Assembly: GCA_032878915.1 (NCBI GenBank)
Contig: JAVQMG010000115.1
Span: 12,182,501-12,246,500 of the forward strand
Reading direction: 5' to 3'
DNA: 64,000 nucleotides
Source of the DNA: Castanopsis chinensis
Taxonomy: Eukaryota > Streptophyta > Magnoliopsida > Fagales > Fagaceae
Shown here: positions 1 to 11,606 of the stretch, in pieces
Layout of the letters: each line of letters starts with the position of its first letter
Numbering within the stretch: position 1 is the stretch's first letter
Program-made: the position numbers and the translations under genes
The notes under the pieces: model-generated
Database searches by the model: none
Told to the model about the DNA's origin: nothing
The model's input: only the letters and a program-made list of their open reading frames with translations

Positions 1-59
1 CTTACTATTTGGGTTTGGGTGCAAATTGTGAGCTTACAATTGGCGCTGTCTGTGGGAAT
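1..59 (+). repeat. 3' edge of 5' LTR plus primer binding site, gypsy copy 1
   Basis: Bases 1-38 match the last bases of the 3' LTR at about 10454-10491; both end in TTACA. From base 40 the sequence TTGGCGCTGTCTGTGGGAA matches, with one change, the primer binding site of gypsy copy 2 at 55259. I do not assign the priming tRNA. Confidence 0.8.
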
Positions 60-84
60 CTTGTGTTTTAGGAAGGTTAACATT

Positions 85-1390
85 ATGGTAGGCTTAGGTC
101 CACACCATGCAGAGTCTATGGGGTCCCAGCGTGAAGATCAGTTCCTACATCTTGAATAGGAAAGAGATTGGGAAGGTAGTGTGCACACAGCACATACTGG
201 TAGGAGTCATTCACGAGGTGGAAGTAGAGTTTCGCACGAGGAAAAGGCTAAGGTCATGTAGTTGGAGATTGACCACCTGAAGAAGAAGTTGCGCCGCGAA
301 AGGCAAAGGCGAACACCCTCCTTTTCTGATCCTTCTTCTGAGGACACCCAGAGTAGTAATTACAGGCCTAGGTTAAGAACTCCTCCTAGTGAGTCTTTTT
401 CCTACGAGGAGGAAAATCTTCGTGGTCGTAAAGGAAAGAATCCTTCCTCAAATGGCCTAGGAAATGATGCTATGAGTAGGGTGTTGCATCAAATTTTCAA
501 GTCACACTTCACACATAGAGTGGAGAAGGGGAAGCTCCCACGGCAATTCACCCAACCAATTTTCACCATTTATAATGGCCAAACGAACCCTATGGAGTAT
601 GTGAGTCATTTCAATCAGAGGATGGCGGTGCATTCTAAGAATGAAACTTTAATTTGCAAAGTCTTACCTTCTAGCTTGGGACCTGTTGCGATGAGGTGGT
701 TTAATGGCTTGAGGGCAGGTTCTATTGATTCATTCATGGAACTCACCTGGGCATTTAGGTTTCGCTTCATTACGTGCAATAAAGTTTCTCAATCCTTGGA
801 TTCGTTGTTGTTCATGGCCATGAGAGAAGAGGAAACCCTGAAAACATACTTTGACAGATACTGGGAGATGTTTAATGAGTTGATGGAGACTTTGATGATG
901 TAGCGATAAGGACTTTCAAGGTTAGCCTACCTACCGAGCATGACTTAAGAAAATCTTTAACCAAAAAGTCGGTAAGAAGTGTGCATCGGCTCATGGATCG
1001 CATCTATAAGTATAAACGGGTTGAGGAAGATCAACAGTAAGGTAAGGGAAAGGCGAAGGTTATCCCTCAGGAGAGAAAGAATTTCAGGTCAGACAGATAC
1101 AACAACAACAGGCCCAGAAGAGATTTTGTCAAGCAACCTGGTCCTGCCATTCCTCAGGTGGTTAATATTGTATTTCGGGAACCAGTGCACCAAGTGTTGG
1201 AGAAAATCCAAAATGAACCATCTTTCAAATGGCTCAACAAGATGGCAGTGGACTCCATAAGGCGTAATCAAAACCTTCATTGCTAGTATCATTGAGAAAG
1301 AGGTCATACCATTGAGGATTGTAGAACCCTATGGAATCATTTGGAGTAGTTGGTTAAGGAAGAAAGGTTAAAACAGTTTTTGTATCGGTC
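85..1390 (+). pseudogene. gag: gag (capsid/nucleocapsid) of gypsy copy 1, broken
   Basis: Gag packages the element RNA in cytoplasmic virus-like particles. The ATG at 85 lies in the frame of the main block and begins like the start of copy 2 gag (55310). In-frame TAG codons occur at 157 and 259. The block 262-903 holds the retrotransposon gag domain, with FTIYNGQTNPMEYVSHFNQ and SLGPVAMRWFNGL matching copy 2 nearly residue for residue. A stop at 901 and frameshifts follow. Remnants of the C-terminal zinc-binding region (RGHTIEDCRTLWNHLE) lie near 1290-1345. It runs on toward the protease without a clear gag stop. It cannot make a full protein. Confidence 0.85.
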
Positions 1391-1599
1391 CAATGGATAG
1401 GGAAATCATTCAAGTTTTGTGAATAAAGGCAACAATTCTTCAAGGCCTCCTTTGGGTACGATCAATTTTATCTTTGCTGCTTCAGGGAGGACTGGTTCTC
1501 GTCCTTCCAGGGTGATGATTCTAGCATGAATCTTAGCCAAAGATTCTAGTTCTGAGTCGAAGAGGGCTAAGGCGAATATCATACCAATATTGAGTTTCT

Positions 1600-2155
1600 T
1601 AGAAGAGGACAAGATTGGGACTATACAACCACATGATGACGCTTTAGTGATTACACTGAGGATATGGGGCTACGATGTGAAGAGGGTGATGGTGGACCAG
1701 GGTAGTGGTGCAATATAATGTACCCTGACTTGTACAAGGGGTTGAACTTAAAGCTTGAGGATTTAACGGCTTATGATTCACCACTGATAAGCTTTAAAGG
1801 GAAGGCTGTCATACCAATGGGCCAGATTAGATTGCCTGTGCAATCACGTTCCGAGGTAGTGGAGGTGGATTTCATTGTGGTAGATGCATGTTCTCCCTAC
1901 ACAGCCATTGTCGCAAGACCTTGGCTTCATGCTCTAGGCGCGGTTTCTTCAACTCTGCATTTGAAGGTGAAATTTCCATCAGGGGACCAAATCGAAGAGC
2001 TGATTGGGAGTCAGTCTGTGGCTAGACAATGCATGGCGGCTGCAATTTTGCACCAGCCTGAAGTGGAATCCTCAGCTTCTGCTGAGGGGGGGCTCATAGC
2101 AATCAATGACACTTGCCACGCCCATGGTAGCGGCATTAGAAGACCCCGCGTGTGA
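1600..2155 (+). pseudogene. aspartic protease domain, gypsy copy 1
   Basis: The retroelement protease cleaves the Gag-Pol polyprotein. The domain begins near HDDALVIT and reaches the active-site region VMVDQGSGA at about 1687-1715, where a frameshift puts a stop. It resumes as MYPDLYKGLNLKLEDL and ends with the flap and C-terminal part (PWLHALGAVSSTLHLKVKFP). The equivalent copy 2 domain is at 56903-57517. The ATG at 1718 is internal, not a true start. Confidence 0.8.
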
Positions 2156-2216
2156 GGGGTTAGAGGAGGTTGTTATAGATGATGACCCTAAGAAATTCTT
2201 TTAGGTAGGTATTCAA

Positions 2217-3620
2217 TTGTCACCTCTAGAGAAGGAGAAGCTGGTTAAATTTTTGAAAAAGAACATTAATGTGTTTGCATGGAATGCTTATGAGGCCCCC
2301 AAGGTAGATCCGAGTTTCATTTGTCATCATCTAAATGTTAATTCGACTATAGTGCCGAAGAAGCAACCACCTCGACACTCATCTAAAGAGCATTTCGAGG
2401 CAATCAAAGAAAAAGTACTCAAGCTCAAAAAGACTGGCGCTATCAAGGAGATGTTTTATCCTGAATGGTTGTCTCATACAGTGGTAGTGAAGAAGAAAAA
2501 TGGGAAGTGGAGAGCATGTGTAGATTCACAGATTTGAATAAGGCTTGTCCTAAAGACTCTTTCCTAATGCCTCATATAGATCAACTGGTGGATGCCACTG
2601 TTAAACATTCTCGTATGAGTTTTTTGGATGCCTTTTAAGGTTATCACCAAATACCTTTGGCTTTGGATTATTAGGAGAAGACAGCTTTTGCCACTCTTAT
2701 AGGGAATTATCACTACAAGGTGATGCCCTTTGGTATGAAGAACGCAGGCGCTACCTATTAAAGGATGATGACCAAGATGTTTGAGCCACAGTTGGGAAAG
2801 ACTATTAAAGTGTATGTGGATGACATGGTGGTGAAAAGTAAAATGGTTTCCAAACATGTGGAAGACCTAAATGACACCTTCCAAACACTAAGAAAGTACA
2901 AGTTACACCTTAATGCTTCAAAGTGTTCTTTTGGTGTGGGATTAGGTAAATTTCTAGGTTACATGGTAACTCATCGAAGAATTGAAGTTAATCCTGCACA
3001 GGTCAAGGCAATTAATAGCTTACAGCCACCTTGGAATCCGAAAGAGGTTCAAAAGTTGACAGGAATGACCGTTGCCCTCAACCGATTTATTTCTCGGTCC
3101 GCAGATAGATGCTGGCCTTTCTTTCAGTTGTTGAATAAATGGAAATGATTTGAACGAACCAAGGAGTGTGTTTTAGCTTTTCAGCAACTTAAGGAGTATC
3201 TTTCTCGACCACCCATTATGTCTCAGCCAGAAACAGATGAAGTTCTGTTCATGTATATTGTTGTGGCTAATCATGCCGTTAGTGTGGTTCTGATACAGGT
3301 TGATAATGGTGTACAGAGGCCAATTTATTACGTGAGAAAAACCTTACATGAGACCGAGGTGGATTATTTACAGTTGGAAAAGGCGATCCTAGCAGTGGTG
3401 CATGCTACGTGTAAGCTTCCCCATTATTTTCAATCTTATACAGTTGTTTTAACTCAACTTCCTCTTAGGTCTATACTTCGAAGTGCTGACTATACAGGAA
3501 GGATAGCCAAGTGGGGTACTATTTTGGAGGCTTTTGATATCAAGTATATGCCTCGCACCTTTATAAAGGGTCAAGTCCTTGCTAATTTGGGGGCGGAATT
3601 TGCTGAGCCCTCATTAGAAG
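2217..3620 (+). pseudogene. pol: reverse transcriptase and RNase H, gypsy copy 1
   Basis: This would copy element RNA into DNA and degrade the RNA strand. Visible blocks are the entry segment KKKNGKWRACVD, the first catalytic Asp in LDAF, the catalytic YVDD at 2813-2824, the connection segment FLGYMVTHRRIEVNP, then RNase H (LEKAILAVVHAT, QLPLRSILRSADYTGR). In-frame stops occur at 2636, 2672, 2759 and 3148, with a frameshift near 2530. Three of these stops sit where copy 2 has CAA or CAG. Confidence 0.88.
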
Positions 3621-3639
3621 AGAACGCTAAGGGGTTGGA

Positions 3640-4115
3640 CATGGATGAAAGATCAGTTGGCATGATTTGGTGCAAGGAACCTTTGGTATATGGTGTGGGG
3701 CTCATTTTGGTGTCTCCTAGTGGAATTACCTTTGAGAAATCCTTGAGACTAAGGTTCTTGGCCATCAATAATGAGGCAGAGTATGAAGCTTTACTAGTAG
3801 GAATGACTATAGTTCAGAAGATGGGTAGAAAAATAGTACAGATGTTCTCAGACACTCGATTGGTGGTAGGCTAAGTGGAAGGAGAGTTAGAGGCCAGAAA
3901 TCCGAGAATGCAGGAGAATCTAACCCAAGTCAGGTATTTACAATCAAATTTTGAATCTTTTACCTTGTTACACATCTCTAGGAGTAGGAATACTCATGCT
4001 AACTCCCTAGCTACACTTGCGACATCCTCGGCACAAGGCCTACCGCGAGTCATCCTTATTGAAAACCTGTGTAGGCCTACTTGGACAAATGGTAATACCA
4101 TCCGTATTCATCAAA
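3640..4115 (+). pseudogene. second (archaeal-type) RNase H domain, gypsy copy 1
   Basis: This domain identifies the Tat lineage. The sequence reads GVGLILVSPSG, then NNEAEYEALLVG with the catalytic Glu, then MFSDTRLVVG with a catalytic Asp, a stop at 3872, and a tail HISRSRNTHANSLATLATSS. It aligns throughout with copy 2 at 59090-59520. The usual YTDGAS start is not recognisable here. Confidence 0.78.
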
Positions 4116-5362
4116 TTAGGTGGGACCTAGTTGGTTGGATCCTATAGTGTCCTTCCTTAAGAATGATATCTTGCCCAAAGAGAAGTCTGAAACGGATAAA
4201 GTACGTAGAAAAGCACCTCGGTTCTGGTTGTTCGAGGACCAAAAGTTGTACAAAAGCTTTTTTTTAGGACCATATTTGCTATGTATACATCATGAAGCAA
4301 CAGAATTACTTTTAGAAGAGTTACATGAAGGGATTTGTGGAAGTCACATAGGAGGAAGGTCTTTATCTCATAGAGCTCTTATACAAGGGTATTGGTGGCC
4401 CAATATGCAGAGAGAGGCACAGGATTATGCAAAGAAGTGTGACCAATGTCAGAGATTTGCTCCTAACATCCATCAACTAGGGGGTGTCCTTAACCCTTTA
4501 TCTAGTCCTTGGCCTTTCACTCAATGGGGTTTGGACATTGTAGGGCCTTTCCCAAAAGTAGCAGGGAATAGGAGGTGGTTGCTCGTCGGAACAGATTATT
4601 TCACTAAATGAGTTGAGGTTGAGCCATTGTTAAACATTAGGGATTTGGATGCGAAGAAATTTGTCTGGAACAACATTGTCACCAGGTTGGAATCCCTCAT
4701 ACTCTTATTTCAGATAACGGCCTGCAATTTAATAGTAAGACCTTCAGAAGATATTGTTGTGATCTCGACATCACGAATAGATATTCCACTCCAGCTTATT
4801 CGCAGGGGAATGGGCAGGCCGAGGCTGTCAATAAAGTTATAGTTAATGAGCTCAAAAAAAGAGTGGATGATGCTAAGGGAAGGTGGGTGGAAGAATTGTC
4901 ACATGTTTTGTAGACGTATCGAACCTCGAAGATCCACTGGAGAGACACCCTTCTCTATGACTTATGGAGCTAAGGCTGTAATTCCTCTTGAAACTGGGTT
5001 CCCGACATTGAGAACGAGCTCTTTCATCCTAAGCAGTAATGACAACTTATTAGAAAAAAGCTTATATTTAGTCGAGGAACGACGAGAGAATGCCATAGTT
5101 TAACTAGCTTATTATCAACACAAACTCAAGTACGGGTATGATTCCCATGTGAAGCTACGACCACTTGCACCTAGAGATTTGGTGCTGAGGAAGGTTCTAG
5201 GTACTACAAAGAACCCAGCATGGAAAAAATTAGGACCTAACTAGGAAAGACCTTATCTCATCACTTCAATAGCTGGCATAGGGGCGTATTATCTTAAAGA
5301 TCTAGATGAAACTGTTGTACCCCGTCTCTGAAATATAAGTAACTTAAGAAGGTATTAGTATT
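4116..5362 (+). pseudogene. integrase, gypsy copy 1, broken
   Basis: Integrase inserts the cDNA into host DNA. An HHCC zinc finger is visible (ELHEGICGSHIGGRS ... KKCDQC), then the core with the first Asp in GLDIVGPFP. The second core block (SDNGLQ region, about 4708-4735) and the Glu block (about 4800-4830) are out of frame. Stops at 4609, 4911 and 5242 each replace a Trp codon kept in copy 2. The C-terminus (AYYLKDLDETVVPR) ends near 5362. No chromodomain is seen. Confidence 0.85.
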
Positions 5363-5428
5363 AATGAAAGGCACTTTTGCCATCTTATTTCTATTGATAC
5401 TCTGTTATGTTGATTACTATATTTCTAA

Positions 5429-6290
5429 GTATCAAACTGAAACTTGGTTACGCCTGGCTCCTCAGACCACATACCTTGGATAAATTGTTATTTTATTAAG
5501 GGTTGAATAGAACCTTGGTTACGTCTGGTCCTCGGATCATCTACTTTGGGAAAATTAACACTTCAATTCATTTTTCTTAGTATCAAACTAAAATTTGGTT
5601 ATACTTGGCTCCTCGAACCACATACCTAGGATAAATTGATATTTTATCAAGTGTTGAACAGAACCTTGGTTACGTTTGGTCTTCGGATTATCTACTTTAA
5701 GGAAATTAACACTTCAGTTCATTTATTTTAGTATCAAACTGAAACTCAGTTATGCCTGGCTTTTCGGACCACATACCTTGGATAAATTGATATTTTATTT
5801 AGTGTTGAACAGAACCTTGGTTACGTCTGGTCCTCAGATCATCTACTTTGGGAAAATTAACATTTTAGTTCATTTTTCTTAGTATTAAACTGAAACTCGG
5901 TTATGCCTGTCTCCTCGGACCACATACCTTGGATAAATTGATATTTTATTAAGTGTTGAACAGAACCTTGGTTACGTCTGGTCTTCGGATCATCTACTTT
6001 AAGGAAATTAACACTTCAATTCATTTTTCTTAGTATCAAACTGAAACTCAATTATGCCTGGCTCCTCGGACCACATACCTTGGATAAATTGATATTTTAT
6101 TAAGTGTTGAATAGAACCTTGGTTATGTTTGGTCCTCGGATCATCTGCTTTGGGGAAATTAACACTTCAGTTCATTTTTCTAAACATTAAACTAAATTTT
6201 GGACGTGTCTGGCTCCTTGGATCACATACCTTATGTATTTTGGTATTTTATTAAGTGTTGGTCATAATCTTAACTATGTCCGGTCCTCGG
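5429..6290 (+). repeat. tandem repeat block, about 150-bp unit x 6, gypsy copy 1
   Basis: Units begin near 5429, 5579, 5730, 5880, 6032 and 6182 with GTATCAAACTGAAACT or close variants. Each unit holds two related halves, one with CTGGCTCCTCGGACCACATA and one with CTGGTCCTCGGATCATCTAC, so the basic period is about 75 bp. The block sits just after integrase, where gypsy copy 2 has a different-length array (60900-61545) with the same CTGGCTCCTCGG core. Confidence 0.9.
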
Positions 6291-6829
6291 ACGATCTATT
6301 CCTGGGTCACCTAGTATATAGATTTGATTTTGGCATTATTTTGCCGTCATGATCGAGTATCTTGAAGACTCACAATACAGTGATGAGCAAATGGGAGTTC
6401 ATGAGCATCACTTAAAGCATTTGTAAGTGTACTAAATGCATCTGTTGTTTGGTTCATGTCTGATTATTTCTTTAGAATCATTGAGTTATATTGGAAATAA
6501 TATGGGTTATTGTCCTGTTGAGACATATAGATTTTTCAATTACAAGATGGTTTTACTAGATTTAGTTGACTAACTAATTCTGAATTCATCAGAAAAGAGT
6601 TATCATTTATGCATATGGCAAATCTAAGCGTATGTCCTTGTCTTATTAATTAGGCATTAGGTAAGGTAGAAGTGATGCAAAGAAAAAGTATAAGTATCAA
6701 GCACGTAAAAAAAGAATTTGACATTTTCATTAATTATAAGTCCTTTAGAAAAATAATTTGCTTACAAAATATCAAGTTACATCAGAAAAGAGGAAAGCTA
6801 GGCTAGAAGGAGGAAGGGACGAGGATTAA
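6291..6829. other. non-coding spacer in gypsy copy 1
   Basis: It lies between the tandem repeats and the end of the antisense gene. It is AT-rich. I see no gene, repeat array or terminator I can defend. Confidence 0.6.
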
Positions 6830-9126
6830 TCACGGCTTCAATTTAATCTTCAAATTGCCCTTAGAATCCTTTGGAGGCTGGATTGGAGCCAACGAGTCAA
6901 CAGCAATCCCTTTGCCCTTGGGATCCTTCTTGATGGTGATAGGAATTGTCGCGAGGATAAGTTCCATTGTTTCATTAGAACCCTTTTCCTTGGTGGATTC
7001 CTTAAGGGCATTGGGAGGCTGAGTATCATTATGGGCCACACCTTCTGTTGGTTCAATAATTTTCTTGGTGGCCTCAGATTGCTTAACCTCCTCGAGTTGA
7101 CATTCAGTGGAGGCAGGAGCTTCAACTAAGTTACCTTGTTCGGCATCTGTTCCTTGGGTGATAATATCATCCTTGGTATTGGGTGGAGTAGAAGCTCGGA
7201 TGGCCAGGGGGTAGTAGATGTTTTCTGTCCTCTAAAGGGCAGAAGAGACATCAATCCTAGTTCGGGCAAGTGCCTCATTCCACACTTGGAGGCAGTAGTG
7301 CCTACATTCCTCCGAGACCTGTGATTTAAGGTTTTCCATTGTCTCTGCCACTCCGACCTCATATACATCTTGCTCAGCTTGGTCCCTTGCTTTCTCAGCC
7401 TCCTCTTTAGCTTTGGTAGCTTCTTCCTTGGTTTTATTTGCCTCCTCTTTCTCCTTCTCAGTTTCCTTTAGATCCTTTTGAAGGCTCTCTATTAGCTTTT
7501 TCTTTGCGGTGTAGTCCTCGTCGGCCTGTCTAAGCTGTAACCTTTGGGTCTCGGCTACTTTTAAAGTAGCCTCGGAGCTCATTTTTTTTTGCTTTCTGCC
7601 TTGTTCAATTGGGTAGTGACCTCTTGTAGTTTTTTTTCTTTCATTTCTAGGATCTTCTAGGTGTTGTTGCGCCTTATTTCTTCATCCTTAAAGGCTTTGT
7701 AAGTGCTATTGACGATCTCTTTAGCTCTGTGGGCAGACTAGACAGCCTATATACAGCAGTAAAGTAAAGCAAAAGTATGGTCAAAACAGAAAACCTACGT
7801 GTAATAGAAAATGAAATGAGCAACAGTCAGATGGGATTCCTACCATAGCAAGCTCCTTTTTTAAGGTCATGAAGACATTCTGATCACTCATTTGCCTTAG
7901 TAGCTCACCCATTTCTTTAGGCAACATGAGAGCTTGCTCTAACGCGTTTGCCACACAGGCAACAGTTCTAGCGTCAGAATTCTTAATGGATGCATTGGCG
8001 GTGATCGCATGATCATCCATGATCATTGGTGGAGCCCAAACTGGGGTAGATACGGGCCCATAAGTCTCGGTCCATTTTTCTGACCTCGTCTGTATTGTGC
8101 AAGCCTGCTTAACTCCCTTTTCGAGCTCTACATCCTTAGGAAGGAGGCTTTTCCCTCCCTCAATCACATCTTTCCCTTTGTGCTGGTTCATTTTTCTCTT
8201 GTGGTCAGCTTGGTCAACACATTAAGATTAGGCAGGAGGGGAGTAGGGAGTTTATGCTGGGAAGATTTCTCCGGGCCTTTATCCTTGGTTTGAGGATGTT
8301 TGGTAGAGGAATTAAGGAAATACCGTCTGGTATGGGTTGTGTGACAAGGATGCCTTGAGGAGTAGGGGTACCCATAGGTAAAAGGAAGCCCTGGGCAGCA
8401 ACGCTTATCCGATGTAAGCGTGGGTCCTTCGCTCTAATCATGCACTTCGGTGCCTAGAAGGATTTGGAGATAGGGTCATAGCCGAGGATCAAATGAGCTG
8501 GTTATTTGAGTGTACAAACACTTCGACCTTCAATATTTCATCCAATTTGTCGTGGTTGATGAGATCAAAGTGGCGAATAGCTGCGTGTGGGTCTGCAAAA
8601 TCATCAAGAAAAATCTTTGTTTACCTGGTTCCCCTTCCCTTGTCGAACAGGGGACGCCGTTGTGTCAATCCCCTGATATAATCAAGAAGTTATTTTTCAT
8701 ACCCTTGTTAGAGTCAGGGAGATATTGGATTAATCTAACCTCAGGGTATCTAGTTTTTAAGTAGTATCCCTGCCCCTTTAGTTGATGGAGGTTGTAAATC
8801 CAGTTCACGTCATGATGGGTAAGCCCTAAACCCATCTTTTCATTTAGCGCATCTACAGAACCCAAATTCTAAACATATTTAGGGCACACTAGATGGGAGA
8901 TAATCTAAAGGCCCTAAGATAGTCTCTAGTAACTGTACCCATTAGGATTTTCATCCCTCCCTTTATAAAGGCTATCATAGGGATAACTACGTCTCCCGTT
9001 CGCCTTTTCTCATGCCACTCCCCTTTCGTACAATATGTAACGGATACCCCCCTATGGAATTCCATACCTAGCCTTAAATTGTTCTATCTTTTCATCATAA
9101 TTTACTAGGAAAGCAAATCTACCCAT
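6830..9126 (-). pseudogene. antisense spliced gene of gypsy copy 1 (gypsy-type 'transposase' domain plus coiled coil)
   Basis: Reading on the - strand from the ATG at 9124-9126, the product begins MGRFAFLVNYDEKIEQF and contains a block YPEVRLIQYLPDSNKG followed by NNFLIISGDW. This is typical of the plant domain called putative gypsy-type transposon (Transposase_28 in Pfam). Intron 1 is 8593-8624 (GT..AG, only 32 nt) and intron 2 is 7747-7843 (GT..AG, 97 nt). Joining these exons restores similarity to the copy 2 gene, which has introns at the same places. Exon 3 encodes a long Lys/Glu coiled coil (7232-7582) and ends in a basic tail at 6830. Several stops and frameshifts interrupt it. Its molecular role is unknown. 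Extra antisense ORFs have been reported in Tat-lineage elements, which fits. Confidence 0.75.
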
Positions 9127-9657
9127 TTGTAGCAGAAGGTTAGAGGTAGTGACAAACAGAAAAGTACAGGTGAGCCAAGGATAAAGAAACATAAGAAAAA
9201 GAGAAGTATGTAAAAGGATAATGAAAAAGGAAGTTTGGGAAGACTTACTTTAGAACGAAAAATCCACCTCGCCTAATTCTTGGTAATTATGGGCAGCACG
9301 TATAGATTGCAAAAAGTTGGCAGGTACGTTGTATGAATGTTGGAATGAGTAAGATGGATTGAATCATTGATATTTATATCAGTAAGAATTATAAAGTGGG
9401 AACGTTCCCGCCTATGGTCTTATGTAATCCTTAACCATTGGATGTGCATGGTGTGGTTAAAATGTGGGGGATAAGAAGCCGTTAGAATTGAATTAGGGGA
9501 TGCTCTACATGCTGAAACGTCAGGAACATGCAGTGGGCAGTTCAAGGGACGTCATCATTGTCATGGAAGAGGTGTGGCAAGTACAAATTAACAGTGACAG
9601 ATGTTGAGATCCTCTTTTCCTCCCGAGGTGGCAGAAATGAGAATCTCGAGGGGCTAT
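9127..9657. other. non-coding region between antisense gene and 3' LTR
   Basis: This should contain the promoter and leader of the antisense gene, but no TATA box on the - strand is convincing. A weak purine-rich tract (CTCGAGGGGCTA, 9646-9656 area) immediately precedes the LTR and may act as the polypurine tract. Confidence 0.5.
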
Positions 9658-10491
9658 TGTAGGATCAATGGGCTTGAGAATATGTGTTAGGTTAGCCCAA
9701 GAGTGTTTGTTGGGCTAAAGGCCCTATCCGAGGACAGTAAATGGTTTGAGGATGTAAGAATGTCAACTTACAAAGCAATACTAATAGGTAAAGAAGTGAT
9801 ATTTGATTAAGTATATCCAAGAAGGTGGCTTGAGGAGGAGTATGTCCTCAGCTATGTAAAGTCGAGGTAAGAGAAGGCTGTTTGGCGTCCAAGGGTGATA
9901 TTCTAAGAAATCCTACAAGTAAGGGCGGGCACGGTGGATGTATAAGATAAGAAGAAGAGCTACGAAATATCTAAAATAAAACTATTACCATCGCATTGTA
10001 TACTTTACAACTACTTCTATGGCCGTATTAATGGGAAAGTGATGTCTGAGCATTAGGGTTCAGCCTTACAGCTGCCTCTAAAGACTTCAGGGGTAGGCTG
10101 ATGGGACAAGTATATAAATTGATAATCTGATCCATACGTGGAAGATGGGGAAAAGGAGGAGGAGGATATAAAAAGAAAGGAAGACGTGTAGAAGGGGGGA
10201 TTGAAAAAAAGAGAAAGAGAAAGCACTGTATACATTAGCATTCATAATTGTAACCAATCTTTGAAAAGAGAAAAAGACGATATAAATCATCACCGGCTTG
10301 TGTCCGAGGATAGTTTCCATTACACCAACAATCTAATGTGTATGATATTACAATCTAGCCCATTAAATTTGCCATTCGCCATCACTAGAACCTAGATTTC
10401 AAACTCACTCTCTACAAATGTCATTGTATTAGGCTGTTTGGGCCTATCCCTTACTTATTGTTTGAGTTTGGGTGTAAATTGTGATCTTACA
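9658..10491 (+). repeat. 3' LTR of gypsy copy 1
   Basis: It begins TGTAGGATCAATGGGC directly after a G-rich tract and ends GATCTTACA. Its last 38 bases match window bases 1-38. The length is about 834 bp. It is followed by ATTATAATTTGAG, part of the foldback repeat that held the insertion site; ATTAT is a possible target duplication that cannot be checked here. Confidence 0.75.
10111..10119 (+). promoter_or_regulatory. probable LTR TATA box (gypsy copy 1)
   Basis: TATATAAAT lies about 450 bases into the LTR, the right region for the element's own promoter. A second AT-rich candidate (GGATATAAAAAG) lies near 10165. Confidence 0.45.
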
Positions 10492-10509
10492 ATTATAATT
10501 TGAGATTAC
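10492..10509 (+). repeat. left-arm remnant of foldback repeat, with ATTAC target duplication
   Basis: The 18 bases between the gypsy LTR and the copia LTR match the Helitron copy at 29027-29045 and read on into 18239 once the copia element is removed. The last five bases, ATTAC (10505-10509), are the left target-site duplication of the copia element; the right copy is at 18234-18238. Confidence 0.85.
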
Positions 10510-11534
10510 TGTTATGACATATGTGGTTCACTTGTTAAGAACATATGTCATTATTTTATGTAATTGGCTAATCTTTTGACAAAACACACTTTACTTGTAT
10601 TTGGATAGATCTAGGATGTGTTTAATTCATCAAGAAACCTTGTTTCAAGATCAAGTGTTAAAACCATGTAAGTTTGTCCAAGAAACAAGTTGAAGAAGTG
10701 CCTATCATTAAAGTTCGACAGCTTCATCTATTAAGCTTTAATAAGCTGTTCTAGCCCCGAGGCTCGACAGCTGCTCGACAACATCTTGACACCTCTAGCT
10801 GTCGAGGTTTAAGAAAAACAGTTTTTAAGGTCTGTTTTGATTCCAATCCATGGATATGTCTTTGGGCCTTCTTTTCTCATAACCCTAGACATATAAAAGG
10901 ATTATTTTAAGGGTCGTCAAAGTATACACAAGTTGCACAAGTATTGAACAAAGTCTGTTCAAGCAATTTGTGACTGAAGACAAAGTTTGCCCTAGTTCAT
11001 CTATTTGTGAAGAAGTTGCTGTGTCTTTGCACCGCAGGGTTTTGTAACCAAGCATCTTCTTGTTCTTCATTATGAGGATGAGCTAAAGAACTTTGCAGCC
11101 AACATCTTTCTCAAGTTGGTGTTTGAAGTCGCGTACTGGGATCCGTGCAATTGGTTAGTCACGTACTGAGAGCTATGCATTAAAAAGGAGAGATTATCAC
11201 TACAGAACAAGTCCAATTGGGTATTGGGGTAAGGGTTCAACTGTAGGTTGGTAAAAGGTACTGGGATTCCTTTATTTGTAACCGCTTGTTGTGATAATAG
11301 TGGATTCTCGGGAGTGATGACTTTAAAATCACCCAGTGAAGTTTTTGCCTTGGAGATTTTCCCCATTCGTAATCAAATCACCGTATCAAATTTATTTTTC
11401 ACTGCACTTTAGTTTATTGGTGATTTGTTTGTGCTACCACATGTTTGTATGTTAAATTGGTTAATTAATTAAACTTGGCTAATTAATTAATTAATTAATC
11501 CATCACAAATGGTCAATACGTTTTTGGCCTATCA
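10510..11534 (+). repeat. 5' LTR of the copia-derived element
   Basis: It is 1025 bp and runs from TGTTATGACATATG to GGCCTATCA. It contains several CTCGACAGC/TGTCGAG motifs (10718-10806) and a (TTAA)n stretch near its end. It pairs with 17201-18233. Confidence 0.93.
10891..10898 (+). promoter_or_regulatory. LTR TATA box, copia-derived element
   Basis: ATATAAAA occurs after CCTAGAC and is conserved at the same place in the 3' LTR (TATAAAA, 17595-17601). Confidence 0.55.
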
Positions 11535-11536
11535 AG

Positions 11537-11552
11537 TGGTATCAGAGTAGGC
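11537..11552 (+). other. primer binding site of the copia-derived element
   Basis: TGGTATCAGAGTAGGC lies two bases after the LTR end. It matches the initiator-Met tRNA 3' end that primes most plant copia elements, with divergence after the first 11 bases. Confidence 0.8.
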
Positions 11553-11606
11553 ATACTCTGATTAGGGTTTGATCTTTGCTATGTGATCTATTGACCCCTG
11601 TTTGTC

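Larger units (their letters stand above)
1..10491 (+). mobile_element. Ty3/gypsy LTR retrotransposon, Tat-type, copy 1 (degenerate)
   Basis: The window opens in the last 38 bases of the 5' LTR. A TGGCGC-type primer binding site, gag, protease, reverse transcriptase, RNase H, a second RNase H, integrase, tandem repeats, a - strand gene and a 3' LTR follow in that order. Two RNase H domains (the one after RT plus an archaeal-type one before integrase) are the known hallmark of the Tat lineage. The 5' LTR start and one target duplication lie outside the window. Nearly every domain carries stops or frameshifts, so the copy is dead. Its 3' edge sits in a foldback repeat that continues after the neighbouring copia element at 18.24 kb. 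Confidence 0.9.
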
